Shown here piece after piece: positions 1 to 8,434 of a stretch of 64,000 nt of DNA; positions within the stretch are counted from its first letter, which is position 1; each line of letters begins with the position of its first letter. Position numbers and translations under genes: made by a program. The notes beneath the pieces are model-generated. The model saw nothing but the letters and a program-made list of their open reading frames with translations. It made no database searches and was not told the origin of the DNA. The stretch is from positions 62,001 through 126,000 of the forward strand of contig JAUIET010000014.1 of assembly GCA_030429735.1 (NCBI GenBank), in the 5' to 3' direction. The stretch is from Gammaproteobacteria bacterium. GTDB lineage: Bacteria; Pseudomonadota; Gammaproteobacteria; Pseudomonadales; JAUIET01.

Positions 1-1231
1 ACACATTCGCCGTCATTGCAATAATATGTGGCGCGTGATCCATCTTCTCCAGTATTTCTTGGCAAGCGTCAATGCCATTGGTTCTTGGCATTTGCAAGTC
101 CATGAGCACAATATCGAAGCGCCCTTCACACGCCAGCTGCACGGCTTGTGCTCCGTCAATCGCAATGCACACCTGGCAACCCAGTTTCTCCAGCATTCGC
201 TGGGCAATCATTTGATTGATATCATTGTCCTCTGCAACCAACACGCGTGGTTGCGCGCTCTCGGTGGCAAAGCCCGAATCGCTTATGGCACGCATAGGCA
301 TGACTTGGTCGCTAACCGCAGGCAATGGCAGCCTAACGATAAAAGCACTGCCGACGCCAATACGTGATTCCACCTCAATGCCGCCATCCATTTCGTCGAC
401 CAACTTCTTGACCAGAGCCAGGCCAAGCCCGGTTTGCTGTGAACCGTCAACCACAATACTGCTGCCCATTTTATAGGCTTCGAATACAGATTCACGCTCA
501 GCCAGTGGTATACCGGGGCCGTCGTCACGAACAGTAAAAGCAATGACTCCAGGGTTGCCGGGATCTTTCTCAACCGACAAATTCACTGAGCCTTGCGATG
601 TAAACTTAATTGCATTGCCAAGCAGATTAAGTAGAATTTGCGACAATCTAAGCGCATCACACTGCACCTTTTCTGGCACTTCCGGGTCTATTTGATAGTC
701 AAGCTTCGCCCCATTGACATTGGAAAAGCGTACAATTCGAAAGCAGGTTTCGACCGTATCGCCAAGGCGTGTAACACGATGTTCAGGCGTACCTTGCAAA
801 TCGTCTGGTTTGTTGATCGTAACAATATTCTCTACCACGTCACTGGCACTTTGCGCCGACTGCTCTAATTGAGCCAGTTCACGCAATTGCCTTGGCGACG
901 ACAACTGTTTACGCAGCTCGCTAACACCTGCCAATACGGCAGTGATTGGATTTCGCACCTCATGACTTAATACTCGAACATAGGTAATCAGTGTTTGCCG
1001 GCTCTGCTCCGCCTGCTCCCGTTCCAATCTGACCGCCAAGCGGATCTTGTTGAGCAAAGCAATTGCGATCATTAACAGTAACGACATCACAACAAACAAT
1101 GCGCCCAAAGCAATTGCCATGGTGGCGGAACTTTCGGCTAAAAATATTGCTATCAACGCAAGCACGCACAACGTGACCACCGCTATTGCGGCAAGCTGAT
1201 TCAATTGACGAAAATAATGATCCACTATCAT
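1..1231 (-). CDS. Hybrid sensor histidine kinase with receiver domain (3' end outside the window)
   Basis: The reading frame opens at ATG 1231 and runs without a stop off the left edge, so only the first 410 residues are visible. Two hydrophobic segments lie at about residues 13-32 and 36-58 with almost no periplasmic loop. The dimerisation/phosphoacceptor H box SHEVRNPI follows (His90). The ATPase domain shows the N box LLGNAIKF (Asn206), G1 DDGPGIP (238-242) and G2 TGLGLALV (268-274). A receiver domain starts near 328 with acidic pair E334-D335 and phosphoacceptor Asp378 in MDLQMP. The family autophosphorylates and passes phosphate to its own receiver. The lack of a sensor loop suggests sensing in the membrane or through a partner (inference). 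More domains, such as Hpt, may lie beyond the edge. It follows the YedK gene by 33 bases on the same strand. Confidence 0.93.
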   Translation of the reverse strand, partial: MIVDHYFRQLNQLAAIAVVTLCVLALIAIFLAESSATMAIALGALFVVMSLLLMIAIALLNKIRLAVRLEREQAEQSRQTLITYVRVLSHEVRNPITAVLAGVSELRKQLSSPRQLRELAQLEQSAQSASDVVENIVTINKPDDLQGTPEHRVTRLGDTVETCFRIVRFSNVNGAKLDYQIDPEVPEKVQCDALRLSQILLNLLGNAIKFTSQGSVNLSVEKDPGNPGVIAFTVRDDGPGIPLAERESVFEAYKMGSSIVVDGSQQTGLGLALVKKLVDEMDGGIEVESRIGVGSAFIVRLPLPAVSDQVMPMRAISDSGFATESAQPRVLVAEDNDINQMIAQRMLEKLGCQVCIAIDGAQAVQLACEGRFDIVLMDLQMPRTNGIDACQEILEKMDHAPHIIAMTANV

Positions 1232-1264
1232 CCCGTTACTTCTTGCTCGACCACTAATCGCACA

Positions 1265-1939
1265 TTAATGCAACCTAACAGTAGGCCCAATGGGCATAAA
1301 ATCACCAGGGTTTTTGTTTGCTGCATTATTCACCTTGGTGGACAACGGGGTGACTAAGAGAGGTGCGTAGCAACCTGGTAAAAAACCTGAGAACGATAAG
1401 GACAATTCCTGACTGTCGTCCAGCCAAAGCGTCGTCTCGGTCGCGCTAAGCATCACCGGCATCCTGCTGTGAATAGGCTCAAAAGCAGGATTGGCCGCCT
1501 TGGTAACAATTGCGCACGACAAGATATTCTCGTTATTGATTACAGTGCGTTCGAACACCGCCGCAAATGCGATGGCCGATGCCTCTAATTGAATTTGCTG
1601 TGCTTGCTTGCCACTATCTGTTTTTTGCCATTCAATAAATGAGCTGGCAGGAACCACCCCTCGTTGTCGTTGAAACGGCTTCGCAAATGCACGACTTGAG
1701 AGCAAATTCTCGCTGCGTGCATTAAACATTGAATACCTGGTGTTGATCTCCTTCGCCCAGCTGGGCAGCAACCACCACCGAGCGTCCTGTACTGTACGCG
1801 TACCATTATCCTCAAAAATCAAGGAAACAGGCTCAGTCGGGGCAATATTCATTCGCGTTTGCAAATGAAGGTCTACATCCAGACTCTCGAGCAGACCGGC
1901 CAGAAATGGGTCATCCACAATATTAAACCGACCGCACAT
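1265..1939 (-). CDS. yedK: SRAP-domain abasic-site protein, YedK/HMCES family
   Basis: This 224-residue protein has the SRAP signature from its first residues. MCGRF puts Cys2 at the N terminus after methionine removal. NARSE has Asn73, FIEW has Glu103, and HSRMP has His157. These match the catalytic set of E. coli YedK and human HMCES. The known role is to form a thiazolidine crosslink through Cys2 with abasic sites in single-stranded DNA, shielding them at replication forks. Length is typical for the family. It lies upstream of the hybrid kinase on the same strand and is divergent from the ribB-like gene, with a 134-base gap between them. I did not recognise a clear SOS box in that gap. Confidence 0.93.
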   Translation of the reverse strand: MCGRFNIVDDPFLAGLLESLDVDLHLQTRMNIAPTEPVSLIFEDNGTRTVQDARWWLLPSWAKEINTRYSMFNARSENLLSSRAFAKPFQRQRGVVPASSFIEWQKTDSGKQAQQIQLEASAIAFAAVFERTVINNENILSCAIVTKAANPAFEPIHSRMPVMLSATETTLWLDDSQELSLSFSGFLPGCYAPLLVTPLSTKVNNAANKNPGDFMPIGPTVRLH

Positions 1940-2073
1940 GCGTCTATTCCACTGCTGCTATCACTCCTCGCAATATACCCGAATATCGAGCAATTGCCAT
2001 ACGGCGCTATCGTCGTGTCTGGGCTTCCGGTAAACTACGCGACTGCGAATTATCATGAAGTGATGCCAGAAAT

Positions 2074-3207
2074 ATGCCACTGAACACCATTGAAGAGATC
2101 ATTGACGACATACGCCTGGGCAAGATGGTCATTCTCATGGACGATGAAAGTCGTGAGAATGAAGGCGATTTGATCATTGCCGCCGATGTGGTCACGCCTG
2201 AGCATGTTACATTTTTTGCCCGGCACGCCTGCGGTCTGGTATGCCTGACCATCACCGAACAACGCGCCAGACAATTGAAGATCACCCACATGGTGCGTGA
2301 CAATGGCTCGCAACACGAGACCAATTTTACTGTGTCCATTGAAGCCGCCGAAGGCATCAGTACCGGCATCTCCGCTGCTGACCGCGCCAAAACAATTCGC
2401 ACAGCAGTTGCAAAACGGGCCGAGCCTGAAGACATTGTTACACCTGGCCATGTATTTCCAATTATCGCGAAGCCTGGTGGCGTTCTGACTCGTGCCGGTC
2501 ACACTGAAGCCGGTTGCGATCTTGCCCGCCTTGCGGGTTATGAGCCCGCGGCGGTCATTGTGGAAATCATGAACGAAGACGGCACAATGGCCAAACGGGC
2601 CCAACTGGAACAGTTTGCAGCCAAGCACGAACTTAAAATTGGCACGATCGCAGATTTAATACAATATCGCACACTGAACGAACAGACGATTGAGAAGCTA
2701 TCCGAAAAAGACATCACAACAGAATACGGCGACTTCAAGCTGGTTACGTATCGCGACCAGATCTACAAAGAAGTGCATCTCGCGTTGGTAAAAGGTGAGA
2801 TTAGCGAAGACATGCCCAGCTATGTGCGGGTTCAACCTGTAAATACCTTACGCGATGTACTGGGTGCAACTCGCCCTGACCACTCGCCAAGCTGGTCTGT
2901 TAGCAGCTCGTTGAAGAAAATACACAAAGAGGGCAGAGGCGTTCTGGTACTGGTGGGCCGACCAGATAGCTCAGACGAACTACTGGCTCAGGTTGACGCA
3001 TTCCCGGAAGTACCACAAATTCTCAGGCCCCCCAGTGAAGAAGGGATGGCAGTTTACCGGGTGATTGGGACAGCCTCTCAGATACTTCGCGATCTGAAAG
3101 TGGGTAAGATGATGCTGCTGAGCTCGCCGGTACGGGTTAACGCCATATCCGGTTTTAAGCTTGAAGTGGTTGACTATGTGGAGCCAGAACAGGACTTCGC
3201 TGAGTAG
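2074..3207 (+). CDS. ribB: 3,4-dihydroxy-2-butanone 4-phosphate synthase with degenerate GTP cyclohydrolase II-like C-terminus (RibBX type)
   Basis: Residues 1 to about 200 form a complete DHBP synthase. The acidic loop DESRENEGD is at 24-32 and HTEAGCDLA starts at 143. These are the metal- and substrate-binding motifs for converting ribulose 5-phosphate into the four-carbon precursor of riboflavin. Residues 207-377 align with GTP cyclohydrolase II, but the zinc-binding cysteine cluster of RibA is missing: the corresponding stretch reads TLRDVLGATRPD. The C-terminal half is therefore probably not a cyclohydrolase, as known for RibBX proteins of other gammaproteobacteria. A separate ribA would be needed elsewhere. 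I see no FMN riboswitch in the 134-base upstream gap. Confidence 0.9.
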   Translation: MPLNTIEEIIDDIRLGKMVILMDDESRENEGDLIIAADVVTPEHVTFFARHACGLVCLTITEQRARQLKITHMVRDNGSQHETNFTVSIEAAEGISTGISAADRAKTIRTAVAKRAEPEDIVTPGHVFPIIAKPGGVLTRAGHTEAGCDLARLAGYEPAAVIVEIMNEDGTMAKRAQLEQFAAKHELKIGTIADLIQYRTLNEQTIEKLSEKDITTEYGDFKLVTYRDQIYKEVHLALVKGEISEDMPSYVRVQPVNTLRDVLGATRPDHSPSWSVSSSLKKIHKEGRGVLVLVGRPDSSDELLAQVDAFPEVPQILRPPSEEGMAVYRVIGTASQILRDLKVGKMMLLSSPVRVNAISGFKLEVVDYVEPEQDFAE

Positions 3208-3241
3208 CACCTGTTTGCATACCAGTTCTTAACACTCACTG

Positions 3242-4243
3242 CTAAGCGGATCTGGAACGGCGATATTGTGCAGGCGATATCTCGGCCCATTGAATGAAGG
3301 CTCGCCGAAAATTGGATGGGTCAGCAAAGCCCAGCACATCTGCAATATCAGCCACGCTAAGATTAGTAGATTCCAGATACTCCCCAGCCAGTTTGAAACG
3401 CACGTCATTAAACACCTCCTGGAAAGACGTGCCCTCGGCGGTTAGCTTACGCCGCAGCGTGCGCTCGCTCATGTGTAACATCGAGGCAAGCTCAGCAATA
3501 CGTGGAAAATCTCCGTGATGTTCCAATAACAATTTTTGCACCTGCCTGGCCAGCCCCTGCCGCTGGGTCATCGTGCGCAACATCTCCGCGCATTGCTGCT
3601 GGTACATGCGCGCTGCGGCCGGATTGGCCGACGGCAAGGGTTTGGAAAGAAGTTCCACCGGCACTCTCAGCTGACATTGAGATTGCGAGAACGTGGGTGC
3701 CTGATGAAACACTTCAATATAACGATTAAGGTAGGATGGTGCCGGATAGTCAAAACAGAGTTCTGCCCAATCCGGATCCTCGTTCAGCAGAAAACTGACC
3801 GTGGTGTATACACTGGCGAATAATACTTCCTTGGCGAATATTTGCGAGTTTGCCTGGTCACTCGCAAGCCGCGCTTCCAACACTGCCGTGTCGCCTTCAA
3901 GACGGTATTCCAGCCTCAGGTCTGAATGATTGATTGAATGGTACTTCAACCACACCTGCACGAGCTCGTAGACGTTCGAGCAGCTCATCAACGCAAAACC
4001 GAGAATACCGTGTGTGTTGGTATTCAACCTGCGCCCAAACTGCAATCCCAGGTCGGGCTCGTCATAAAGGCGCTGAGCGTTGGCAATCAAGGTCTGCATA
4101 TGTTGCTTGCGAACAAGCTGTTCGCCATTTAGCAGACGGTTCCAATCCAGGCCGGTACCCTGTAGTACAGCTTCAGCGCTTATTTGTTTGCCCTGAAGCA
4201 AGCGAATCAGTTCTGCCGCATAGCGATTTCCAATCATCAGCAT
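3242..4243 (-). CDS. AraC-family transcriptional regulator (OruR/ArgR-like)
   Basis: A 333-residue regulator. The N-terminal half is an arabinose-binding-like ligand domain typical of the OruR/ArgR subgroup. The last about 100 residues hold two helix-turn-helix motifs, with the family signature near LSVADIADVLGFADPSNF followed by FRRAF. I start it at ATG 4243, preceded by a purine stretch. A TTG at 4282 would add 13 residues and overlap the upstream stop by three bases, and ATG 4237 is also possible. It lies directly downstream of the RraA-like gene on the same strand, so the two may be cotranscribed and the regulator may act on local genes (inference). It converges on the ribB gene without an obvious terminator. 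Confidence 0.88.
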   Translation of the reverse strand: MLMIGNRYAAELIRLLQGKQISAEAVLQGTGLDWNRLLNGEQLVRKQHMQTLIANAQRLYDEPDLGLQFGRRLNTNTHGILGFALMSCSNVYELVQVWLKYHSINHSDLRLEYRLEGDTAVLEARLASDQANSQIFAKEVLFASVYTTVSFLLNEDPDWAELCFDYPAPSYLNRYIEVFHQAPTFSQSQCQLRVPVELLSKPLPSANPAAARMYQQQCAEMLRTMTQRQGLARQVQKLLLEHHGDFPRIAELASMLHMSERTLRRKLTAEGTSFQEVFNDVRFKLAGEYLESTNLSVADIADVLGFADPSNFRRAFIQWAEISPAQYRRSRSA

Positions 4244-4278
4244 TTTCCCGTGCTCATCTCTGGGCTGGCCCCAGTTGG

Positions 4279-4767
4279 TCAACCCGAATGCAAAAGTAGA
4301 TCATCTTTGCTCACTACAACACCGTTGTTGTCTGCATACAAGTAATGGCCCGTCACAAACCGAACACCACCGAAGTGAACGTCGCACCCTCGCTGCCCCT
4401 CACCGCGTTTTTCGGTTTTTAATGGACAGCAACCCAACGCCTTCACCCCTATGCCAAGAGCATCTAAATCATCAACGTCGCGGACTGCGCCATTGAAAAC
4501 CAGTCCGCTCCAGCCATGTTTGACAGCGGATAACGCAATTTGATCCCCTAATAGTGCTCTTCTTAACGAAGCACCTCCATCAACCACCAACACTTTTCCC
4601 TGACCTGGCTCGGCCAGGGCCTGCTTGACCAGGGAATTGTCCTCAAAGCACTTGATTGTCTCTATTTGGCCACTGAAGCGCGCGTGCTGACCAAAGCTGC
4701 GAAATTGCAGTTCACAAGCGTGCACGTTGTTGGGAAATTCGTCGCATATATCCGGCGTTGAGAGCAT
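4279..4767 (-). CDS. RraA-like protein (RNase E regulator / HMG aldolase superfamily)
   Basis: A 162-residue protein with the RraA fold signature: a glycine-rich stretch GKVLVVDGGASLRRALLGD, then GLVFNGAVRDVDDL with the Arg-Asp pair. Family members either bind RNase E and inhibit it (E. coli RraA, 161 residues) or act as divalent-metal 4-hydroxy-4-methyl-2-oxoglutarate/oxaloacetate lyases. The length and the short C-terminus fit RraA proper. A neighbouring AraC-type regulator leaves the catabolic alternative open. I chose ATG 4767 because AGGA lies just upstream and the first 20 residues of the longer frame do not match the family. It is divergent from the LysR-type gene. Confidence 0.82.
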   Translation of the reverse strand: MLSTPDICDEFPNNVHACELQFRSFGQHARFSGQIETIKCFEDNSLVKQALAEPGQGKVLVVDGGASLRRALLGDQIALSAVKHGWSGLVFNGAVRDVDDLDALGIGVKALGCCPLKTEKRGEGQRGCDVHFGGVRFVTGHYLYADNNGVVVSKDDLLLHSG

Positions 4768-4881
4768 GTTTTGGCATCCTGTGTGGGGGTGGGTTACTGT
4801 CTGAAAAACCTGTTCTGGGCCAGGCATTCACAAAATAGCGCGTTGGAATAAGTCTATCAATGGACTGTGTATTCCCAAGAT

Positions 4882-4893
4882 TTATAATTATAA
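4882..4893. promoter_or_regulatory. 12-base perfect palindrome in the rraA-like/lysR divergent gap
   Basis: TTATAATTATAA is a perfect AT-rich palindrome 49 bases before the LysR-type start. LysR regulators commonly bind T-N11-A dyads between divergent genes. This could be such a site or simply an AT-rich promoter core. Confidence 0.35.
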
Positions 4894-4916
4894 TTACTAA
4901 CATTCGCAACATGAAT

Positions 4917-4932
4917 AGAGACGCCCGTCTCT
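4917..4932 (+). promoter_or_regulatory. Hairpin in the lysR-type leader
   Basis: AGAGACG and CGTCTCT form a perfect 7-base-pair stem with a two-base spacer, ending nine bases before ATG 4942. The start has no strong Shine-Dalgarno sequence. The stem sits over the ribosome entry region and could lower translation if transcribed (inference). Confidence 0.35.
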
Positions 4933-4941
4933 GGCAACACT

Positions 4942-5904
4942 ATGAATCTTGCAAAGCTGGATCTGAACCTGCTGGTGTACCTGGAAGTTCTTTTAAGGGA
5001 AAGGAACGTGACCCGCGCCGCCGAACAATTGAATATTACCCAACCAGCCATGAGTAATGGCCTGAAGCGGCTGCGAACAATGCTTGGCGATCCTATCCTG
5101 GTGCGCACTTCCAGCGGCATGGAACCCACTGAATATGCCATTGAAATCCAGCCGCTGCTGCGTGCTTTTATCGCGAACGCAGAAGAGATTGTGCACAACA
5201 AAGACACCTTCGATGCCGCACGCAGCGCCCGTGTGTTCCGCATTATGGCCAGTGACTACGCCGAATCAACCTTGCTGCCGGCAGTTCTTGGCAAACTGAG
5301 TAAACAGGCACCCGACATCGTGCTTGATATCCTAACGCCCAGCGATGTCGTTTTCGAAGACATAGAGCACGGCCGTGTTGATATGGCAATCAACCGCTTC
5401 GACGATATGCCTCAATCGCTTCATCAGCAAACGCTGTGGCAGGACACATTCTCCTGTTTGATGAGTGCCAGGAACGAAGCATTGAATGATTGGTCACTGG
5501 AGACCTACCTGAATGCCCGCCACGTATGGGTCAGCAAAACGGGTATGGGTATTGGTGTGGGGATGAGCCCTGATCGAATCCAGCGACTCGGCTGGGTGGA
5601 TGAAGCACTGTCGCAGCTTGGCGCCAGGCGCACAATTAAAGTCTTCACACGCCATTATCAGGTGGCCGGTTTGCTGGCTGGCCAGGACGACTTAATCATC
5701 ACTCTGCCGACTAAAGCGGCCAATCTTCATCAGCGCAGCGCAGATGTGGTCGCCCTGCCCCCGCCATTCGAGATAAAGCCCATTTCGCTAACCATGGCAT
5801 GGGGGCCCTTATTGCAGCATAATGCAGCGCATAAATGGCTGCGCAAGCTGATTGTGGCAACAGCCTTTGAACGTACGACAGACAGCAAGACCGAGGTAAC
5901 ATAA
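4942..5904 (+). CDS. LysR-family transcriptional regulator
   Basis: A 320-residue regulator. The N-terminal winged helix-turn-helix spans about residues 6-65 and contains RNVTRAAEQLNITQPAMSN, typical of the NodD/LeuO-like branch. It is followed by a periplasmic-binding-like effector domain. The gene is divergent from the RraA-like gene across 174 bases. Its stop codon shares a base with the ATG of the phasin gene (TAATG), so the two are translationally coupled. Control of the divergent gene is the usual LysR arrangement, but the target and ligand cannot be read from sequence. Confidence 0.9.
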   Translation: MNLAKLDLNLLVYLEVLLRERNVTRAAEQLNITQPAMSNGLKRLRTMLGDPILVRTSSGMEPTEYAIEIQPLLRAFIANAEEIVHNKDTFDAARSARVFRIMASDYAESTLLPAVLGKLSKQAPDIVLDILTPSDVVFEDIEHGRVDMAINRFDDMPQSLHQQTLWQDTFSCLMSARNEALNDWSLETYLNARHVWVSKTGMGIGVGMSPDRIQRLGWVDEALSQLGARRTIKVFTRHYQVAGLLAGQDDLIITLPTKAANLHQRSADVVALPPPFEIKPISLTMAWGPLLQHNAAHKWLRKLIVATAFERTTDSKTEVT

Positions 5905-6323
5905 TGGCGGCTAAGCGAAAGACAGCGGCTGGAAAGCGAAGCACAAGCGGCAGAAAGAAAAACACTGGTGCAAGGAAACAAGACACCTTTATCGAGCAAG
6001 CCATCGCCAACATTGAAGAACGCGCCAAAAAAGAAATCGATGATTTGCGCGAACGCATTGAAGGTGGCATAGAAGACATGAGCACTCGAGCCAATCAGCG
6101 CACCAGCAAGCTTGAGGAAGCGTTCGATAAACGTGTCGCGCAGGCGTACAATCGATTAGGCCTGCCTTCAAAAGCGGACATCGTATTGCTTGAGGCGAAG
6201 ATCGACAAACTACAGAAAACAGTGACGGCATTGAAACGGGGTTCGGCGAAACCGGCTGCAGCCACAACACGAAAAACAAGCAGTAAGAAGAAGCCGGCAC
6301 CCACCGCCAAAAAGAAACGCTAA
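5904..6323 (+). CDS. Phasin / PHA granule-associated protein (PhaF/PhaI-like)
   Basis: A 139-residue protein. It has a basic N-terminal tail (lysine/arginine-rich, about 1-25), an amphipathic helical core (about 28-115) with heptad-like repeats as in phasins, and a histone-like Ala/Lys/Pro-rich C-terminal tail. This order resembles PhaF-type proteins that coat polyhydroxyalkanoate granules and bind DNA through the basic tail. The adjacent convergent gene encodes a regulator close to PhaD, which supports the assignment. No PHA synthase is in the window. A histone H1-like or coiled-coil structural role is the alternative. It overlaps the convergent TetR gene by four bases. Confidence 0.75.
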   Translation: MAAKRKTAAGKRSTSGRKKNTGARKQDTFIEQAIANIEERAKKEIDDLRERIEGGIEDMSTRANQRTSKLEEAFDKRVAQAYNRLGLPSKADIVLLEAKIDKLQKTVTALKRGSAKPAAATTRKTSSKKKPAPTAKKKR

Positions 6324-6943
6324 AGGTAGCCTTGCGCCAGCGCTTTTACATCGTCTTTGCTGTCATCCGCCAGGTAGGGCACCAGCAGACTGACTACCTG
6401 GTAGGCACAATCAGCCAGATCGGGTTGAAAATGATCCATTTTTTTGGCGCAAATGCGTTGATAGTTCAGCCAAAATGTCATGGTCATGGTCATGTGCTCG
6501 ACCAATGACGCAATGTCAGCATCACTGGCCTGCAATTCAGACTCATTATCCAATGCCTCACAAAGAACCCTAAGCGACTGACGCTGCTTTGCAAGAATTG
6601 CGTTAAACCGACGTTGCAAGGCCGGGAAGCGGGTGAGTAAATCGGCCACGTCGCGAAACAGGAATAAATAGCGCGCCATTGTTTCAAAGCTGAACTGCAA
6701 ATAAGCCCACATGTTCAGCAACGGTGAATCAAGCGGCGCTTGCGTGATTTGCAGCTCCAGCAACTCCTGCTCAAAATCTGCAAACAGCTCGGCAATGATC
6801 GAATCTTTGCCCTTAAAATGGTAATACAAATTACCCGGGCTGATATCCAGTTCAGTGGCAATGTGCAGTGTTGTGACGTTAGGTTCGCCCTCTTCATTGA
6901 ACAGCGCGAGGCTGCAGTGCAGAATTCGGTCGCGTGTCTTCAC
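6320..6943 (-). CDS. TetR/AcrR-family regulator, PhaD-like
   Basis: A 207-residue regulator. The N-terminal helix-turn-helix MKTRDRILHCSLALFNEEG followed by LDISPGNLYYHFKGKD closely resembles Pseudomonas PhaD, which activates phasin and PHA genes. The C-terminal ligand domain is helical. Its start overlaps the stop of the NfeD gene (ATGA-type), and its 3' end overlaps the phasin gene in convergent orientation. Regulation of the neighbouring phasin gene is inferred from family and position. An alternative is a general fatty-acid-derived ligand sensor. Confidence 0.85.
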   Translation of the reverse strand: MKTRDRILHCSLALFNEEGEPNVTTLHIATELDISPGNLYYHFKGKDSIIAELFADFEQELLELQITQAPLDSPLLNMWAYLQFSFETMARYLFLFRDVADLLTRFPALQRRFNAILAKQRQSLRVLCEALDNESELQASDADIASLVEHMTMTMTFWLNYQRICAKKMDHFQPDLADCAYQVVSLLVPYLADDSKDDVKALAQGYL

Positions 6944-7377
6944 ACTGCATCGACAACCAACGATGAGCCATCGACCGATTTAACTATCACTTTGCTACCT
7001 GCTGGCAGATCCGGCCCAACAATCCGCCATGAGCTATCGTCAACCTTGACTCGCCCCGTACCATTTTTTACCGGTTCATCAAGCACGAACTCACGACCAA
7101 GATATTGCTCACCGCGGCGGTTTAGTGTGGTCGGCTCAGACCTATCCACGCTGCGAAACAATCGACGACCGACAATAACGCTAACGATCGACAATACCGC
7201 AAACGCAATCAACTGAAGCTGCCAGCTGAGCGCAGGCACCAACATCAACACCAGCCCCAGCACGGCTGCCGCGGCACCAATCCAGATAAAAAACGCAGCG
7301 GGGGCGAACAACTCCAACAGCAGCAATAGCATGGCCAGAACCAGCCAATGCCAAAAAACCAAACCGGCAGCAAACAT
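6940..7377 (-). CDS. NfeD-family membrane protein (YbbK type)
   Basis: A 145-residue short NfeD protein with three hydrophobic segments in the first about 75 residues. They are followed by a C-terminal OB-fold (about 82-145) containing the G-x-G-x-V-x-V-D-D-x-x-W-R pattern. Short NfeD proteins are nearly always encoded beside an SPFH/stomatin protein and are thought to help organise membrane microdomains. The SPFH partner is directly upstream, 14 bases away on the same strand, and the PhaD-like regulator overlaps downstream, so these three genes are probably one transcript. Confidence 0.88.
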   Translation of the reverse strand: MFAAGLVFWHWLVLAMLLLLLELFAPAAFFIWIGAAAAVLGLVLMLVPALSWQLQLIAFAVLSIVSVIVGRRLFRSVDRSEPTTLNRRGEQYLGREFVLDEPVKNGTGRVKVDDSSWRIVGPDLPAGSKVIVKSVDGSSLVVDAV

Positions 7378-7391
7378 GTTGAATCCTCGCG

Positions 7392-8351
7392 TTAAACGTC
7401 GCCGCTGCTAGCGGCTGACGTTCTTTTGTTGGTGTTTTGCTGCGCCATGGCTTCTTTCGCTAACTCCGCGATCCCACCAACAGCGCCAATAACACTGGCT
7501 GCCTCCACCGGGAGCATCAGCAATTTCTGATTTGGCGACATAGCAATCGACTTAAGCGCGCCGATGTATTCCTGTGCAACGAAATAATTGATTGCTTGAA
7601 CGTCGCCCGCCGCAATAGATTCGGATACCATCTGCGTCGCAGCCGCTTCCGCCTGAGCCTCACGCTCTCTGGCTTCGGCATCGCGAAATGCAGCTTCCTT
7701 GCGGCCTTCAGCCTCGAGAATGGCCGCTCTTTTTTCGCCTTCTGCGCGCAGGATTTCTGACTGTCGTTCGCCTTCCGCTTCCAAAATAGTTGCGCGCTTT
7801 TCGCGCTCGGCTTTCATCTGCCTGGCCATGGCGTCCACCAGATCGCGCGGCGGGGCAATATCCTTAATCTCGATGCGCGTCACTTTTACACCCCAGGGCG
7901 TGGTCGCTTCATCAACCACGGTGAGCAACCTGGCATTGATATCATCGCGGCGCGACAGCAATTCATCCAAGTCCATCGAGCCCATCACGGTTCGGATATT
8001 TGTCATGACCAGGTTCAGAATCGCGAGTTGCAACTGGCGCACTTCATAAGCCGCTTTGGCGCTGTCGAGCACCTGATAGAAGACAACACCATCCACCGTA
8101 ACCATTGCATTGTCGCGGGTTATCACTTCCTGCGAAGGCACGTCCATGACTTGTTCCATCATGTTCATTTTGGCGCCTATTTTATCCACAAAAGGCACAA
8201 TGAAATTCAGGCCAGGCCGCAAGGATTTTGTAAAACGGCCGAAGCGTTCCACTGTGTATTCGTTGCCTTGCGGCACGAAGATAATCCACTTAAAGATGGT
8301 GAGTAAGGCAAGCGCCACAATCACCAGTGCAAACACCGATAAACCGTCCAT
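7392..8351 (-). CDS. qmcA: SPFH/stomatin-family membrane protein, QmcA-like
   Basis: A 319-residue protein with one N-terminal membrane anchor (about 3-24). An SPFH domain follows (about 25-190), including PQGNEYTVERFGR and TRIEIKDIAPP. A long Glu/Ala/Arg-rich coiled coil (about 190-250) carries the repeated unit E-A-E-G-E-(K/R)-(R/Q). The shape and length match E. coli QmcA (YbbK). The start has a perfect AGGAGG Shine-Dalgarno sequence. Family role: oligomeric scaffold of membrane microdomains, often linked to FtsH proteolysis. The NfeD partner is directly downstream. Confidence 0.92.
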   Translation of the reverse strand: MDGLSVFALVIVALALLTIFKWIIFVPQGNEYTVERFGRFTKSLRPGLNFIVPFVDKIGAKMNMMEQVMDVPSQEVITRDNAMVTVDGVVFYQVLDSAKAAYEVRQLQLAILNLVMTNIRTVMGSMDLDELLSRRDDINARLLTVVDEATTPWGVKVTRIEIKDIAPPRDLVDAMARQMKAEREKRATILEAEGERQSEILRAEGEKRAAILEAEGRKEAAFRDAEAREREAQAEAAATQMVSESIAAGDVQAINYFVAQEYIGALKSIAMSPNQKLLMLPVEAASVIGAVGGIAELAKEAMAQQNTNKRTSAASSGDV

Positions 8352-8434
8352 AATAAAACCTCCTAACTCACTCTTCGTATAACACCATAAAACTACATCA
8401 CGCGCCCGTACAATCGGTCAACAACGAGCCAAAA

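Noticed and set aside
1940..2073. FMN riboswitch upstream of the ribB gene
   Set aside because: The conserved RFN-element blocks are not present in the 134-base gap.
2007..2628. Two long minus-strand frames opposite the ribB gene
   Set aside because: Both are shadows of the DHBP synthase coding sequence, which has intact catalytic motifs on the plus strand.
4244..4282. TTG start for the AraC-family gene overlapping the RraA-like stop
   Set aside because: It is possible through coupling, but ATG 4243 gives the usual family length and a better upstream context.
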